Below, piece by piece: positions 33,168 to 42,506 of a stretch of 64,000 nt of DNA. The translations under genes and the position numbers were made by a program. The notes beneath the pieces were generated by a model. It saw only the letters and a list, made by a program, of their open reading frames with translations, was not told the origin of the DNA and searched no databases. Location of the stretch: contig CAVXXW010000002.1 of the NCBI GenBank assembly GCA_963765785.1, positions 1-64,000 on the forward strand, read 5' to 3'. The DNA is from AC-32 sp963765785. Lineage in GTDB: Bacteria; Actinomycetota; Thermoleophilia; Gaiellales; Gaiellaceae. How positions within the stretch are numbered: the first letter of the stretch is position 1; the number at the start of each line of letters is the position of its first letter.

Positions 33168-33539
33168 CGGCTTACTCCTTTATGCCCGTCGATCGTCCTC
33201 TTGGATGAACGAGTCGATCGTTTCCCGGATGAACGCTCACTCCGGCGTAACCAGATCGACGCAACGGCAAGCGTCGCACGCCCGGACGTTGTATCGCCTC
33301 AGCCAAAGTGGCCGATATTGCAGTCACGAAGACGACCATCATCACAGGCGTGTCCGCGGCCATTAGGAACCGAGATACGAAATGAGCACCGTCGCCCTTT
33401 CGGCGGCCTCGAACGAGACCGCCGAAAGGGAAGTGCGCCTAGCGCCGGCGCGCCACGCGCCGAGAAGTGCGGCGGGCGACTCTGCGAGCCCTCATGTCTG
33501 TTCACCTCCGTTGTGGACTGTCGAAAATCCTGCCCGGCA
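33168..33539. other. Intergenic stretch with promoter module
   Basis: No supported gene. It contains the shared promoter module at 33277-33315, 109 nt before the DUF2252 start, and the decayed end of the DUF6325-like gene to its right. Confidence 0.45.
33277..33315 (-). promoter_or_regulatory. Shared promoter module, copy 3 (DUF2252 gene)
   Basis: Minus strand: dyad TCGGCCACTTTGGCTGA (33315-33299), GAGGC, 15 nt, CGTG (33280-33277). Confidence 0.7.
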
Positions 33540-34080
33540 GGGTCAAACCGGGCCGTTTTGCTCGGATGCATCGCGGCGGTCTCGGCCTCCTCCGCCGTGG
33601 CGACACCGATCGCAACCAGATCGGCCGGATGGATGAAGCCGTCGGCGAGGCCGACGCCACCCGTGCGCAGGATCGCGTCGCGCAGCGGCACCGCCCAGTG
33701 GTGCTCCAGCAGGACAGCGCCGCGGCGGAATCGTTGGGATCTCCTCGAGGATGTCCCACGCGTCCTCGTCGCAGAACACGTGGATGCCGCCTCGGCCCCG
33801 GCCTCCGCGCCGATCTCGGCACCCGTCTCGAAGTCCTCGCCCTCGATCCGAGACCGATCAGCGCCGCCAGCTTGCTGCCGAACTCGATCGCCTCCTCCTT
33901 GCTCAGGTTGCGAGGTGCATCACCTCCATCTCACCTGCAGCATCCTTATGGACGGCGAGCGCGTCGATCACCCGCACCGTGTCGCTCTCGCGGAGCTTCT
34001 CGAGCTCCGCGATGATCTCGCCGTGGAAGTCCGGCTGGTCGAACCCGCAACACGAGCAGCTGAACAGGCCCAATTGCCAT
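33540..34080 (-). pseudogene. Frameshifted DUF6325-family gene
   Basis: A good ribosome site (GGAGGT) precedes ATG 34080 and MAIGPVQLLVLR. After a surplus base the second frame gives FDQPDFHGEIIAELEKLRES and VRVIDALAVHKDAAGEMEVM. Further shifts are needed to reach EEAIEFGSKLAALIGLGS and finally VPLRDAILRTGGVGLADGFI with HPADLVAIGVATAEEAETAA. Related to the intact protein at 24417. It lies directly downstream of the small membrane gene, as the intact pair does. The exact end is unclear. Confidence 0.7.
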
Positions 34081-34148
34081 GATCTACCTCCATCTCTTTG
34101 CTGTCGTTGATTCGAATACTTCGTCCGCTCAACGGTGTGATGTCGTGG

Positions 34149-34388
34149 TCACGATCCCCAACCAACCCCCTCGATTGGAAGCGGTTTGCTGGGGATCGTG
34201 ACCAGCGTCGCTACGCCGCAGCCACCCTCTCCCGGCGGCGACATGAAGGCGCCGAAGATCCAGAGAATCGGGAAGAAGATCCCGAAGAAGAACATCGAGC
34301 CGTGCCCGTTCCTGAGCGTCATCAACCCGAGCGTGAACGCCACGAGGAGGTACAGGAAGATGCCGCCGATTCCGATCGCCCACCACAT
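34149..34388 (-). CDS. Two-helix membrane protein, paralogue of 24158
   Basis: 79 aa with an AGGAGG ribosome site: MWWAIGIGGIFLYLLVAFTL, GLMTLRNGHGSMFFFGIFFP, ILWIFGAFMSPPGEGG. It is near-identical to the 57-aa protein at 24158 over the first 48 residues and carries a different, longer tail. It is preceded by the shared promoter module (85 nt upstream) and followed by the frameshifted DUF6325 gene. Confidence 0.8.
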   Translation of the reverse strand: MWWAIGIGGIFLYLLVAFTLGLMTLRNGHGSMFFFGIFFPILWIFGAFMSPPGEGGCGVATLVTIPSKPLPIEGVGWGS

Positions 34389-34473
34389 GGTTCCTCCTCT
34401 TTCGTCAGGGTGGAAGAGAGCCCGCTTGACCGACGTGGTCACGACTCCTTCCTTGTCGTGAGTCCAACGCTGA

Positions 34474-34512
34474 CACGAACGGTCCTCCGATCGCCTCGGC
34501 CAGACTGGCTGA
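34474..34512 (-). promoter_or_regulatory. Shared promoter module, copy 4 (small membrane gene)
   Basis: Minus strand: dyad TCAGCCAGTCTGGCCGA (34512-34496), GAGGC, 15 nt, CGTG (34477-34474). Confidence 0.7.
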
Positions 34513-34623
34513 TCTTTTCGTGGCAGGGTGCGACTACTTCCGTATCTCCAGGCGGTAGCCGCCTTGCTTGCCGGTCCGGGGAGGGCCGCCGCCGCCAGAA
34601 CCGGGCCGCAGCGAAGAGGAGAC

Positions 34624-34704
34624 CTCCACCCAAGTGGATGATGCCGGTTCCTCCACCCAAGTGGATGATGCCGGTTCCTCCACCTAAGTGGATGATGCCG
34701 GTTC
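34624..34704. repeat. Three tandem 27-bp repeats before the LAL regulator
   Basis: The unit is CTCCACCCAAGTGG followed by ATGATGCCGGTTC. Copies at 34624-34650, 34651-34677 and 34678-34704 differ at one base. Each contains the small dyad CCAC-CCAA-GTGG. They end directly at the regulator start, between divergent genes, so they may be operator iterons. Confidence 0.8.
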
Positions 34705-34707
34705 GTG

Positions 34708-37162
34708 ATGTCCACGGTCGAGTGGCGAGTCCCCCCGTCCTTGCGAAGCGCGCCGGTTCGAGCGTCGAAACTCGAGCCGGTGCGTCTGCGCGCGGGCGCG
34801 ATCCAACGAGAACGATTACTCGCTCAGTTGGCCGGCGCGGTGGATACACCAATCGTCCTGATTGCCGCCTCGGCGGTTATGGCAAGTCGACGCTCGCCGC
34901 GCAGTGGAGCACACGGTGCCAGAGGCCGGTGGCGTGGCTCAACCTGACCGAGCAGATAACGATCCGATCGTGTTCCTGAATGCGGTGGCCCACGCGCTCG
35001 ACCGGCTCGATCCGGTCGCGCCCGAGCTCCTCGACGAGTTCACGGCCCGTGTGCCGCATGTCGTAGACGTGGTGCTTCCCTGCTTGGCTGCCGAGTTCGA
35101 GCGCCTCACGCCGTTTGAGTTGGTCTTCGACGACCTTCAAGAGGTAACCCAAGCACGGACACTCTCTGCGCTCAATTTCCTGCTCGACGAAGTTCCGTCG
35201 GAATCGCAGGCCGTTCTCGTGACGCGCACCGACACAGAGCTGTGGCTCGCGCGCCAGCGCCTGTCGGGGACCTCCTCGAGATCCGTGCCGATCAGCTCGC
35301 CCTCGACGCCGATGAGGTACTCACTCTCGCCGAAGACAGCGGCGCACGACTGTCCGGGAGGCTCTCGGGCTTCTGTGCGAACGGACGGAGGGGTGGCCGG
35401 CCGGGATCGCACTCGCCTTGCACTCCCTGAACGAGTCCGTGTCTGCGGAGGACATCGCGGAAACCATCAGCGGAGACCAACGAGAGATAGCCGACTACCT
35501 CGTCGAGGTGATGCTCGACCTGGAGCCGCAGGAGCGTCGGCGCTTCCTGCTCGCGACATCGGTCCCGCGGAGATGACGGCGCCGCTGTGCGACGCCATCC
35601 TCGAGACTGACAACTCGAGCGAGGTGCTCCGGGAGCTGGAGCGCACCAACTCGTTCGTGATCGCCCTCGACGATCACAGCCGCTGGTACCGCTACCACAC
35701 CCTGTTTGCCGAGCTCCTCCGATCCGCTCGACCAGTCCGATCCCGGCTCGCCGCCAATATCTCGCCCGTGCCGCCAAGTGGTACGAACAGGACGGCAGCG
35801 ACCCGGCCGAGGCCTTCCGCTGCGCCCACGAATGCGGCGACCTCCAACTTGCAGGACGGATCGCGCTTGCCGCCACTGACGGTTTCGCTCGCGTCGGTGA
35901 GCTCGAGACGTTGCGGATGTGGCTCCTTGACTGCACCGACGCGGAGGTCGCGTCCGATCCCCAACTCGCCCTGGCTGCCGCCTGGGTTTACCTGCTTCTG
36001 GGCCAACCCGACGAGGCCCAACGATTCGCGACAGCTGCCGAGGGTGGAAATACTCGATGTACCGGCCGCGGACGGGGCGACCTCGCTTCGATCATCGCTC
36101 GCGAACTTCAGCTCCGCCCTGGCATCTCGTGGGATCCATCAGATGCTTGCCGACGCCGAGTTTGTCCGCGCGGCCGAGCGGGAGGCTATGACCCGCTGGC
36201 TCTTCGGCGGTCTCCTGCGTGCCGGGATCGCCCAACTCCTTCTTGGTCGACCCGATGAGGCAATAGGAACCTTCCGGAGGGGCTCACGCTCACGAGCGGC
36301 ATCCCGAACTCTCCCATGTCAAGATCGTCTGCCTTGGTTACCTCGCGTTCGCTTGCGCGGAGGCCGGGAACGAGTCGGCGGCGCGGAAGTCAGCTCAAGA
36401 GGCGTGCGCAATCGCGGTCGACGAACGACTCGAACGCTCAGTGTCTGGCGGTGTCGCATTGACCGCGCGGGCGATGGTGCTGGCTCAGGACGGCGACCTC
36501 GATCGAGCCAGGCTTCAGTTCACGAAAGCCCGGCGCACAATCCATCTCATCCCGGCGCGCGATGGTTCAACGCTGACATGAACATCCGGTGGGGCAACAT
36601 CAGCCTCGATCTCGGCGATCGTCCTCGCGCACAGGAGCACGCCGAGACCGCACGAGCCGCGTTGGACGGGTATCCGGACCCGGGCATGCTGCCATCGCGC
36701 CTCGCACAGCTCGACGAACGGCTCGCACACCCGTCCGAACTGACCCCGGCCGAGATCCGGATCCTCCCCTTCTTCCCGACGCACCTCTCGGTCAAGGAGG
36801 TCGCCGAACGCCTCCAGGTGTCACCTGCCACCGTCAAGACGCACGTAGCCTCCGTCTACGCCAAGCTCGGTGCGACGTCGAGATCAGATGCGGTCGAGAA
36901 GATGCAGCACCTCGGTCTCGCCCTCGACCCCGTCGGCGCCGACGCGAGTACGACGCTCACCGCGAGCCGAGTTGAGCAACGGCCGCACCTAGGGTCGAGC
37001 CCGCAAGGATGCGATCCTGCCGTCCAGACGGCGGCGAACCCGATTCCGTTCTGTAGGGGCCATGGCGCGCATGGAGAGAGCTCGACTCTGCTAGATGCCG
37101 CTGAAGCTGCTCAGCTCAGCTCCATGTCAGCGGCGTGCTCGTGGCCGATCGTGGCCGGTTAG
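34708..37162 (+). pseudogene. LAL/MalT-type LuxR regulator, many frameshifts (copy 1)
   Basis: Fragments in successive frames reconstruct a large ATP-binding LuxR regulator. They are KLEPVRLRAGAIQRERLLAQ; a Walker A GYGKSTLAAQWS broken by one missing G; NDPIVFLNAVAHALDRLDPV; FELVFDDLQEVTQARTLSAL; WYRYHTLFAELLRS; AEAFRCAHECGD; and a C-terminal LuxR domain LTPAEIRILPFFPTHLSVKE with SPATVKTHVASVYAKLGATS. At least five shifts are needed. Its paralogue lies tail to tail at 37116-39380. Not expected to be functional unless the shifts are assembly errors. Confidence 0.8.
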
Positions 37163-39380
37163 AGCCCGAGCTCGTCCACTTCGCGACCGCGTCCGATCTC
37201 CTTGCAGCGCCGAGTTTGGCGTAGACGGAGGAGACATGAGTCTTGACGGTTGCGGGCGACACGTGGAGGCGTGCGGCGACCTCCTTGACCGAGAGGTGCG
37301 TAGGGAGGAAGGTGAGTATCCGGATCTCGGCCGGCGTAAGGTCGAGATCGGCGAGGGAGCCGATCCGTCCGGCGAGCTCCGCGAGTCGCCGAGTCAGCAT
37401 GCCCGGGTCCGGATACCCGTCCAACGCGGCTCGCGCGGTCTCGGCGTGCTCCTGTGCGCGAGGACGATCGCCGAGATCGAGGCTGATGTTGGCCCACCGG
37501 ATGTTCATGTCGGCGTTGAACCATCGCGCGCCCCCCACGAGGTGGCCGGTACGCCGCGCCTTCGCGAGGTCGGCCGTCCCTCGGTCGAAGTCTCCGTCAT
37601 GAACAAGCACCATTGCTCGTGCGGTGAGCGCGATACCGCCTAGCAGCGTCTGCTCGAGTCGTTCCGCGGCCGATACCGCGGTCGCCCCATGTGCCGACTT
37701 CCGCGCTGCCGGCCAGCTCCCAGTCTCCGCCAACGCGAACGCTAGGAAACCAAGGCAGGCAATCTTCACGTGGGAGGCCTCGGGATGCCCGGTCGTGAGC
37801 TCAACCGCCTCTCAAAGGCCGCAACCGCTTCATCGGGTCGACCGAGGAGGAGGTTGGCGTTCCTGCCGCCCGCACACCGTCGAGGAGCCAACGGGTGTTT
37901 GCCGCCCGCCCCTCGGCCGCACAGACGAACTCCGCGTCGGCAAGCATCTGGTCGACCCCACTGGGAGCCAGGGTGGCACGAAGGAGCATGAGCGACGATC
38001 GAAGTGACGTCGTCCCGTCGGTCGACGTCACGGCGAGGTCTCCCTTCGCCGCGGCTGCCGCGAATCGTTCGGCGTTTTCATGGTCGCCAAAATGGAAGTG
38101 GAGCCAGGCCGCGACGATCGCGAGCTGGGGATCGCCAGAGACTTCCTCGTCGGTGCAGTCGTCGAGCCATAGCTTCATCGTCGCGATTCGACCTCGCCTT
38201 ATGTGATCGTCGGCAGAGGCCACGGCGACCCTTCCGGCGAGTTTGAGGTCGCCGCATTCGTGGGCGCAGCGGAACGCCTCGGCCGGGTCGCTGCCGTCCT
38301 GTTCGAGCCAGTGGGCGGCACGGCAGAGAGATGTCTTGGCAAGTTCGGGGTCCGCGCGGTCGAGTTCGGAGCGGAGGAACTCGGCAAACAGATTGTGGTA
38401 GCGGTACCAGCTTTGGTGGTCGTCGAGTGCGATCACAAATGAGTTCGAGCGTTCCAGGTCGGCGAGCAGCTTGCTCGAGTTGGTGGTGCCGAGGATCGCG
38501 TCGCACAGCGGGGCCGTCATCTTTGTCAGAACCGAGGTTGCGAGCAGGAAGCGGCGGCCCTCGGCCGTCTCCCGGTCAAGGAGCACTTCGAAGGCATAGT
38601 CGGCTATCTCTCGCTGGGTTCCGCTGATCGTCTTTGCGATGTCGTCGGCGGAGGCCGGCTCGGGGAGCGCGCGCAGGGCGAGGACGACCCCGGCAGGCCA
38701 TCCCTCCGTTCGTTCGCGCAGCGACCCGAGAGCTTGCTCGGAAAGATGTGAGCCGTTGCTTTCAGCCAGAGCGAGCGTCTCATCAGCATCTAAGGCGAGT
38801 TCATCGGCGTAGACTCGAAGCTCCCCCGCCACGCGTCGGCGTGCCAGCGGCAGCTCCGGGGGGGCGCGTGTCACGAGAACGACCTGCGATTCCGACGGAA
38901 CTTCCTCGAGCAGGAAGTTGAGCGCAGCGAGGCACTGTGGCTGGGTCACCTCCTGGACGTCGTCGAGAATTAGCTCGACCGGCGACAAACGGTCGAGCTC
39001 CACCGCCAAGCCGGGGAGAACGACCTCGCTGACCCGGGGCATGAGGGCCGTGAACTCGTCGAGGAGCTCGGGCGCGACCGGATCGAGCCCATCCAGCGCG
39101 TGGGCCACCGCGTTCAGGAACACGATCGGATCGTTGTCTGCTCGGTCGAGGTTGAGCCACGCCACGGGCTCTGGCACCGCGTGCTCCACTGCGCGGCGAG
39201 CGTCGACTTGCCATAACCCGCCGAGGCGGCAATCAGGACGATTGGTGTATCCGCACCAGCCAAACGAGCGAGAAGCCGTTCCCGCTGGACCGCATCCGCG
39301 CTCGGACGCCTCGGCTCGAGCTTCGACGCTCCGATGGCCGGAATCTTGGCCATTTGGAAGACGGTACAACAGTTGGACAC
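37116..39380 (-). pseudogene. LAL/MalT-type LuxR regulator, three frameshifts (copy 2)
   Basis: N-terminus MAKIPAIGASKLEPRRPSAD with Walker A SAGYGKSTLAAQWS. A shift near 39175 leads to VAWLNLDRADNDPIVFLNAV, LILDDVQEVTQPQCLAALNF and a long winged-helix/TPR region (WYRYHNLFAEFLRSELDRAD, EAFRCAHECGDLKLAGRVAV). Two shifts near 37830-37870 separate it from IACLGFLAFALAETGSWPAA and the LuxR HTH (SVKEVAARLHVSPATVKTHV). It is better preserved than copy 1, to which it is clearly paralogous. It could be the regulator that recognises the shared dyads if intact in the living strain. Confidence 0.8.
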
Positions 39381-39515
39381 GTCTCAGAGGGTGGCCCGCC
39401 GCACCTCGCGGCTCTGGCCCCAGGCGTCCCTGAGACGCCTATTCCATCGCGGAAGCCTCTCGTCAGGTTGCCGGAAGGTCCACGTCGTAGGCCACGGTCC
39501 GACGAGCCTTGCCTC

Positions 39516-40466
39516 TCAGTCGATTTCCACCCAGACCGACTGCTCGTCGTGCTCCTCCCAGTCGGCGCCCGGCAGGGCGATGGCCCAGCTCGTCCATGTC
39601 CCGACCGGTCGTGCCGGGGCGGTCCTCACTCTGGCGCGGACGCCGATGCCGGGCGTGAGCTCTATGGGCGAGCGCAGCGGGGCCGTCGTCATCCCCCAGT
39701 GCGTCGGCGGATCGCCGGGCCCGACGGAGAGCGAGATGCCAGGCGCGAGCTCGGCGCTGAACCAGAGCGCGAGTGCGTTGGCCGTTCCGTGCTCGCGGAC
39801 CTGCAGCAGCGTCTCGGCTTCGTGGGGCGCCTGCGCCTCCTCGAGCGAGATCAGGTCCGCATCCGTCGTCCACAGCCGGCCCGGCTCGGAGCGCCGGTCG
39901 CTGGCCGCAAGGTGACGGAAAGTGCCGGAATAGGAGATCTCATTGACCGTCATCTCGACCAGCCCGTCGAGCCGGAGGCCGTACGGGTTGTCCCGCAGGA
40001 AGTCCACCGTCTCGTCGAGATAGCGGTCGTGCACCAGCGCGGTCCACGCCGTGACCGAGCGCGGGATCATGACTCCGCCCGGCTTGAGCCAGCGGTCACG
40101 GGCGGCGATGACCGGAGCCAGCATCCCTTCGTCGATCCCGAACCCTCCGAGCCACTCCGAGACGATCACATCGACACGTTCCGGAAGCTCCACGTCCATT
40201 ACGTCCCCTTGGATCACCTGGACGATCTCGGCGAGCCCGTTTGCGGCGGCCAGCTCCTGCGCCAGCACGGCGACCGTCGTCCGCTCCACCGCGTAGACAC
40301 GCGCAGCTCCTGCCCGCGCCGCGAACATGCTCAGGATGCCGCTTCCCGCCCCGACGTCGAGAACCATGTCGCCGGGGCGCACCACCGAGTCGATCGCACG
40401 CCGGAACGCTTCGGTGCGAACACGGTCGCAGATCATCGTCCGGTGCACCTCGATCTCCGCGTACAT
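39516..40466 (-). CDS. PRMT-like (protein arginine methyltransferase-type) SAM methyltransferase
   Basis: 316 aa. N-terminus MYAEIEVHRTMICDRVRTEA matches the PRMT entry helix. SAM motif I is VLDVGAGSGILSMFAARAGA with VYAVE; the double-E loop is IVSEWLGGFGIDEGMLAPVI; and PPTHWGMTTAPL matches the THW loop of eukaryotic PRMTs. These three together are diagnostic of the PRMT fold, which is uncommon in bacteria. The C-terminal beta-barrel part is present. Substrate unknown. It is divergent from the SHOCT gene; the shared promoter module lies between them. Confidence 0.8.
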   Translation of the reverse strand: MYAEIEVHRTMICDRVRTEAFRRAIDSVVRPGDMVLDVGAGSGILSMFAARAGAARVYAVERTTVAVLAQELAAANGLAEIVQVIQGDVMDVELPERVDVIVSEWLGGFGIDEGMLAPVIAARDRWLKPGGVMIPRSVTAWTALVHDRYLDETVDFLRDNPYGLRLDGLVEMTVNEISYSGTFRHLAASDRRSEPGRLWTTDADLISLEEAQAPHEAETLLQVREHGTANALALWFSAELAPGISLSVGPGDPPTHWGMTTAPLRSPIELTPGIGVRARVRTAPARPVGTWTSWAIALPGADWEEHDEQSVWVEID

Positions 40467-40571
40467 CGGGTCCGGCGGGTTTCTGATCAGGCGTCCGCAC
40501 GGATGGAATTGTAAGACGCCGCTCCGTTCCCTCTCCGGAACGTTTGGTGGCGCACGGAAGCGTGGCGAATA

Positions 40572-40610
40572 TCGGCCACTTTGGCCGAGGCGCCGCGAGC
40601 GTTGCTCGTG
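40572..40610 (+). promoter_or_regulatory. Shared promoter module, copy 5 (SHOCT gene)
   Basis: Plus strand: perfect 7-3-7 dyad TCGGCCACTTTGGCCGA (40572-40588) running into GAGGC, 15 nt, CGTG (40607-40610), 51 nt before the ATG at 40662. It could also act on the divergent PRMT-like gene. Confidence 0.72.
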
Positions 40611-40661
40611 ACAGTCTGCGGCGGCTTATCTGATTGGCCAACGAACGGAGAGGAGTTCTTC

Positions 40662-40913
40662 ATGGGATTCAGACGGCGGACAAGGCGCCGGGCGCTCATT
40701 GCCGGCGCGGCGGTTGCTCACCACGAGGACAAGAAGTATGCGGAGCAGCAGCCGGCCGAAGAAGAGGCCCCGGCGGACGACGACCAGGCTCAGGATGCGC
40801 CGACTCCGACGGATCCGGCGGACGAGCTCGACCATCTCGCACAGTTGCACGACTCGGGCTCTCTGACGGACGAAGAGTTCGCGGATGCCAAGGCGAAGGT
40901 CCTTGGGCAGTGA
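40662..40913 (+). CDS. SHOCT-domain protein
   Basis: 83 aa with an AGAGGAG ribosome site. A basic N-terminus and short hydrophobic segment (RRALIAGAAVAHH), an acidic linker (EEEAPADDDQAQD) and a C-terminal SHOCT helix pair (LDHLAQLHDSGSLTDEEFAD). SHOCT domains mediate oligomerisation or membrane-linked interactions; the specific role is unknown. It is preceded by the shared promoter module. Confidence 0.88.
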   Translation: MGFRRRTRRRALIAGAAVAHHEDKKYAEQQPAEEEAPADDDQAQDAPTPTDPADELDHLAQLHDSGSLTDEEFADAKAKVLGQ

Positions 40914-40990
40914 ACGCACCTCGGCGAGGGGGAAGATCCGCTCGTACCGGACGTACTTCGACGACGTCTCGCTGATCGAGCAGATCGTCG

Positions 40991-41446
40991 GTGACTGAGT
41001 CGGTGGCTGTGGATCTCCACGTCGAGGCCCATCCGGATCCGCTCGACCTTGAGGTGCTCGAAACGAAGATCCGCCGTGAGGCTTCCGACGCCATGGGACT
41101 CGGCGACGAAGTCGACCTGGCGATCTTCGTGCGCGATGCCGGCACGGTCGTAGCGGGCATCAGCGGATGGACATGGGGCGACTGCTGCGAGTTGCAGAGC
41201 CTCTGGGTGGAGCCGAGTCTCCGACGTCGCGGCATGGCGACTCGGCTCCTTGCGGCCGCCGAAGCCGAGGCCGCTGCGCGCGGATGCTCCCAGACCGTCC
41301 ACTTCACCTGGGACTTTCAGGCTCGAGCGCTCTACGAGCGGAACGGCTACCAACTGGTGGGTCGAGTCGAGGGCTTCCCGTCGGGAACGGACGTCCTCTG
41401 GTACCACAAGCGCCTGAGCCCACCGGAGGCTCGTTCCGCGCGGTGA
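40991..41446 (+). CDS. GNAT-family acetyltransferase
   Basis: 151 aa, GTG start. The acetyl-CoA site is visible: LQSLWVEPSLRRRGMATRLL (motif A, RRxGxA), then AAAEAEAAARGCSQTVHFTW and the C-terminal ALYERNGYQLVGRVEGFPSG. Single domain; substrate unknown. Confidence 0.9.
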   Translation: MTESVAVDLHVEAHPDPLDLEVLETKIRREASDAMGLGDEVDLAIFVRDAGTVVAGISGWTWGDCCELQSLWVEPSLRRRGMATRLLAAAEAEAAARGCSQTVHFTWDFQARALYERNGYQLVGRVEGFPSGTDVLWYHKRLSPPEARSAR

Positions 41447-41479
41447 CGCGAACCGGACTCGACACCGGACAACGGGGAG

Positions 41480-41554
41480 GCTCGGATCACCCAGGACGAG
41501 CTGGGAAACACTTACGACCGGGTCGGCGGTGCGTACAGCAACTACAAGCCGTGA
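41480..41554 (+). pseudogene. C-terminal remnant of the unrecognised 240-aa family
   Basis: The frame RITQDELGNTYDRVGGAYSN with YKP and TGA matches the end of copy A at 26697 (ITQDELGNTYDRVGGPFSNY) almost exactly. The rest of the gene is missing, replaced upstream by the GNAT gene. Confidence 0.82.
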
Positions 41555-41572
41555 TGGGGAGCCGCTGAGAGC

Positions 41573-42466
41573 ATGGGTAACGCCGAGACAACAGCGCCCG
41601 TCGGCCGGGTCAAGGCGGTACAGGACTGGCTCAGCGCCCGCGCCGACACACGTCTGGGCCGGCTCGCGCTGCAGTGGTTCCGGGCCTACTTCGTGGCGAG
41701 CCGCAACTCGGGCTGCGCGGCGACCGTCTACTCGTCGCTCTCGGTCCTGCCGGCCGCGCTCGTGGCCGTCGCCTACCTGCACTCGTCCGGAAGCGACACG
41801 AACGCCTTCGCCGAGCGCCTGACCGCCCACCTGAAGCTGACCGGGTCGACCGCCAGCCTCGTCCAGGACACCTTCGGCAGCGCCTCGGCAAACGCGGCCG
41901 CGGCAACGATCACGGTCGTCGTCACCTTCCTCCTCTGGGGCATCGGCATCGGCCAGATCTACCAGCAGGTCTACGCCCGCGCCTGGCGGATCAAGGTCGG
42001 ATCGGCGGCCGACCAGGGGCTGTTCGCGATCTTCTTCTTCGTCCTTACCGGCGCCATCGCGCTCGTAGTCGTCTCCGCCGCGGAGCTCCGCGCTGCCGGC
42101 TGGTTCGTCGTCCTGCCCGTCTGGATCGTGGGCTCGACGGTCTTCTGGCTCTGGGTGCCGCACTTCCTCCTGCATCGAAAGATCGGTCTGCGCGCCCTGC
42201 TACCCGGGGCGCTGCTCGCGACGCTCGTTCTCGGCGGCCTGACCGCCACCGCGCCGTTCTTCGTCGCGGCTCCCTTGAACGCGAACGGGAAGGCGTTCGG
42301 CTCGTTCGGGGTCGTGCTCACGATGATCGGCTACGTCTTCATCACGATCACGCTGTCGCTGGTCTGCGCGGTCTTCTCGCCGGTCTGGGCCAGCTGGCGG
42401 CAGAGCGAGAAGCAGCGCCGTGAGGGCTCCCCGAGCCCGGTGGAGAAGGCCCTCGTCGAGCCCTGA
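41573..42466 (+). CDS. YihY/BrkB-type membrane protein (1)
   Basis: 297 aa, six predicted membrane helices: AATVYSSLSVLPAALVAVAY, TITVVVTFLLWGIGIGQIYQ, LFAIFFFVLTGAIALVVVSA, FVVLPVWIVGSTVFWLWVPH, LPGALLATLVLGGLTATAPF and VLTMIGYVFITITLSLVCAV. This is the UPF0761 pattern. Function is unclear for the family. A second, distinct YihY gene starts 40 bp downstream. Confidence 0.8.
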   Translation: MGNAETTAPVGRVKAVQDWLSARADTRLGRLALQWFRAYFVASRNSGCAATVYSSLSVLPAALVAVAYLHSSGSDTNAFAERLTAHLKLTGSTASLVQDTFGSASANAAAATITVVVTFLLWGIGIGQIYQQVYARAWRIKVGSAADQGLFAIFFFVLTGAIALVVVSAAELRAAGWFVVLPVWIVGSTVFWLWVPHFLLHRKIGLRALLPGALLATLVLGGLTATAPFFVAAPLNANGKAFGSFGVVLTMIGYVFITITLSLVCAVFSPVWASWRQSEKQRREGSPSPVEKALVEP

Positions 42467-42506
42467 GCAGCCCGCGGTGTCCTCTCCTCATCACGGGTCG
42501 GCGCAG

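Noticed and set aside
34624..34704. Possible CRISPR array
   Set aside because: Repeats are contiguous without spacers and only three copies exist; no cas gene is present.
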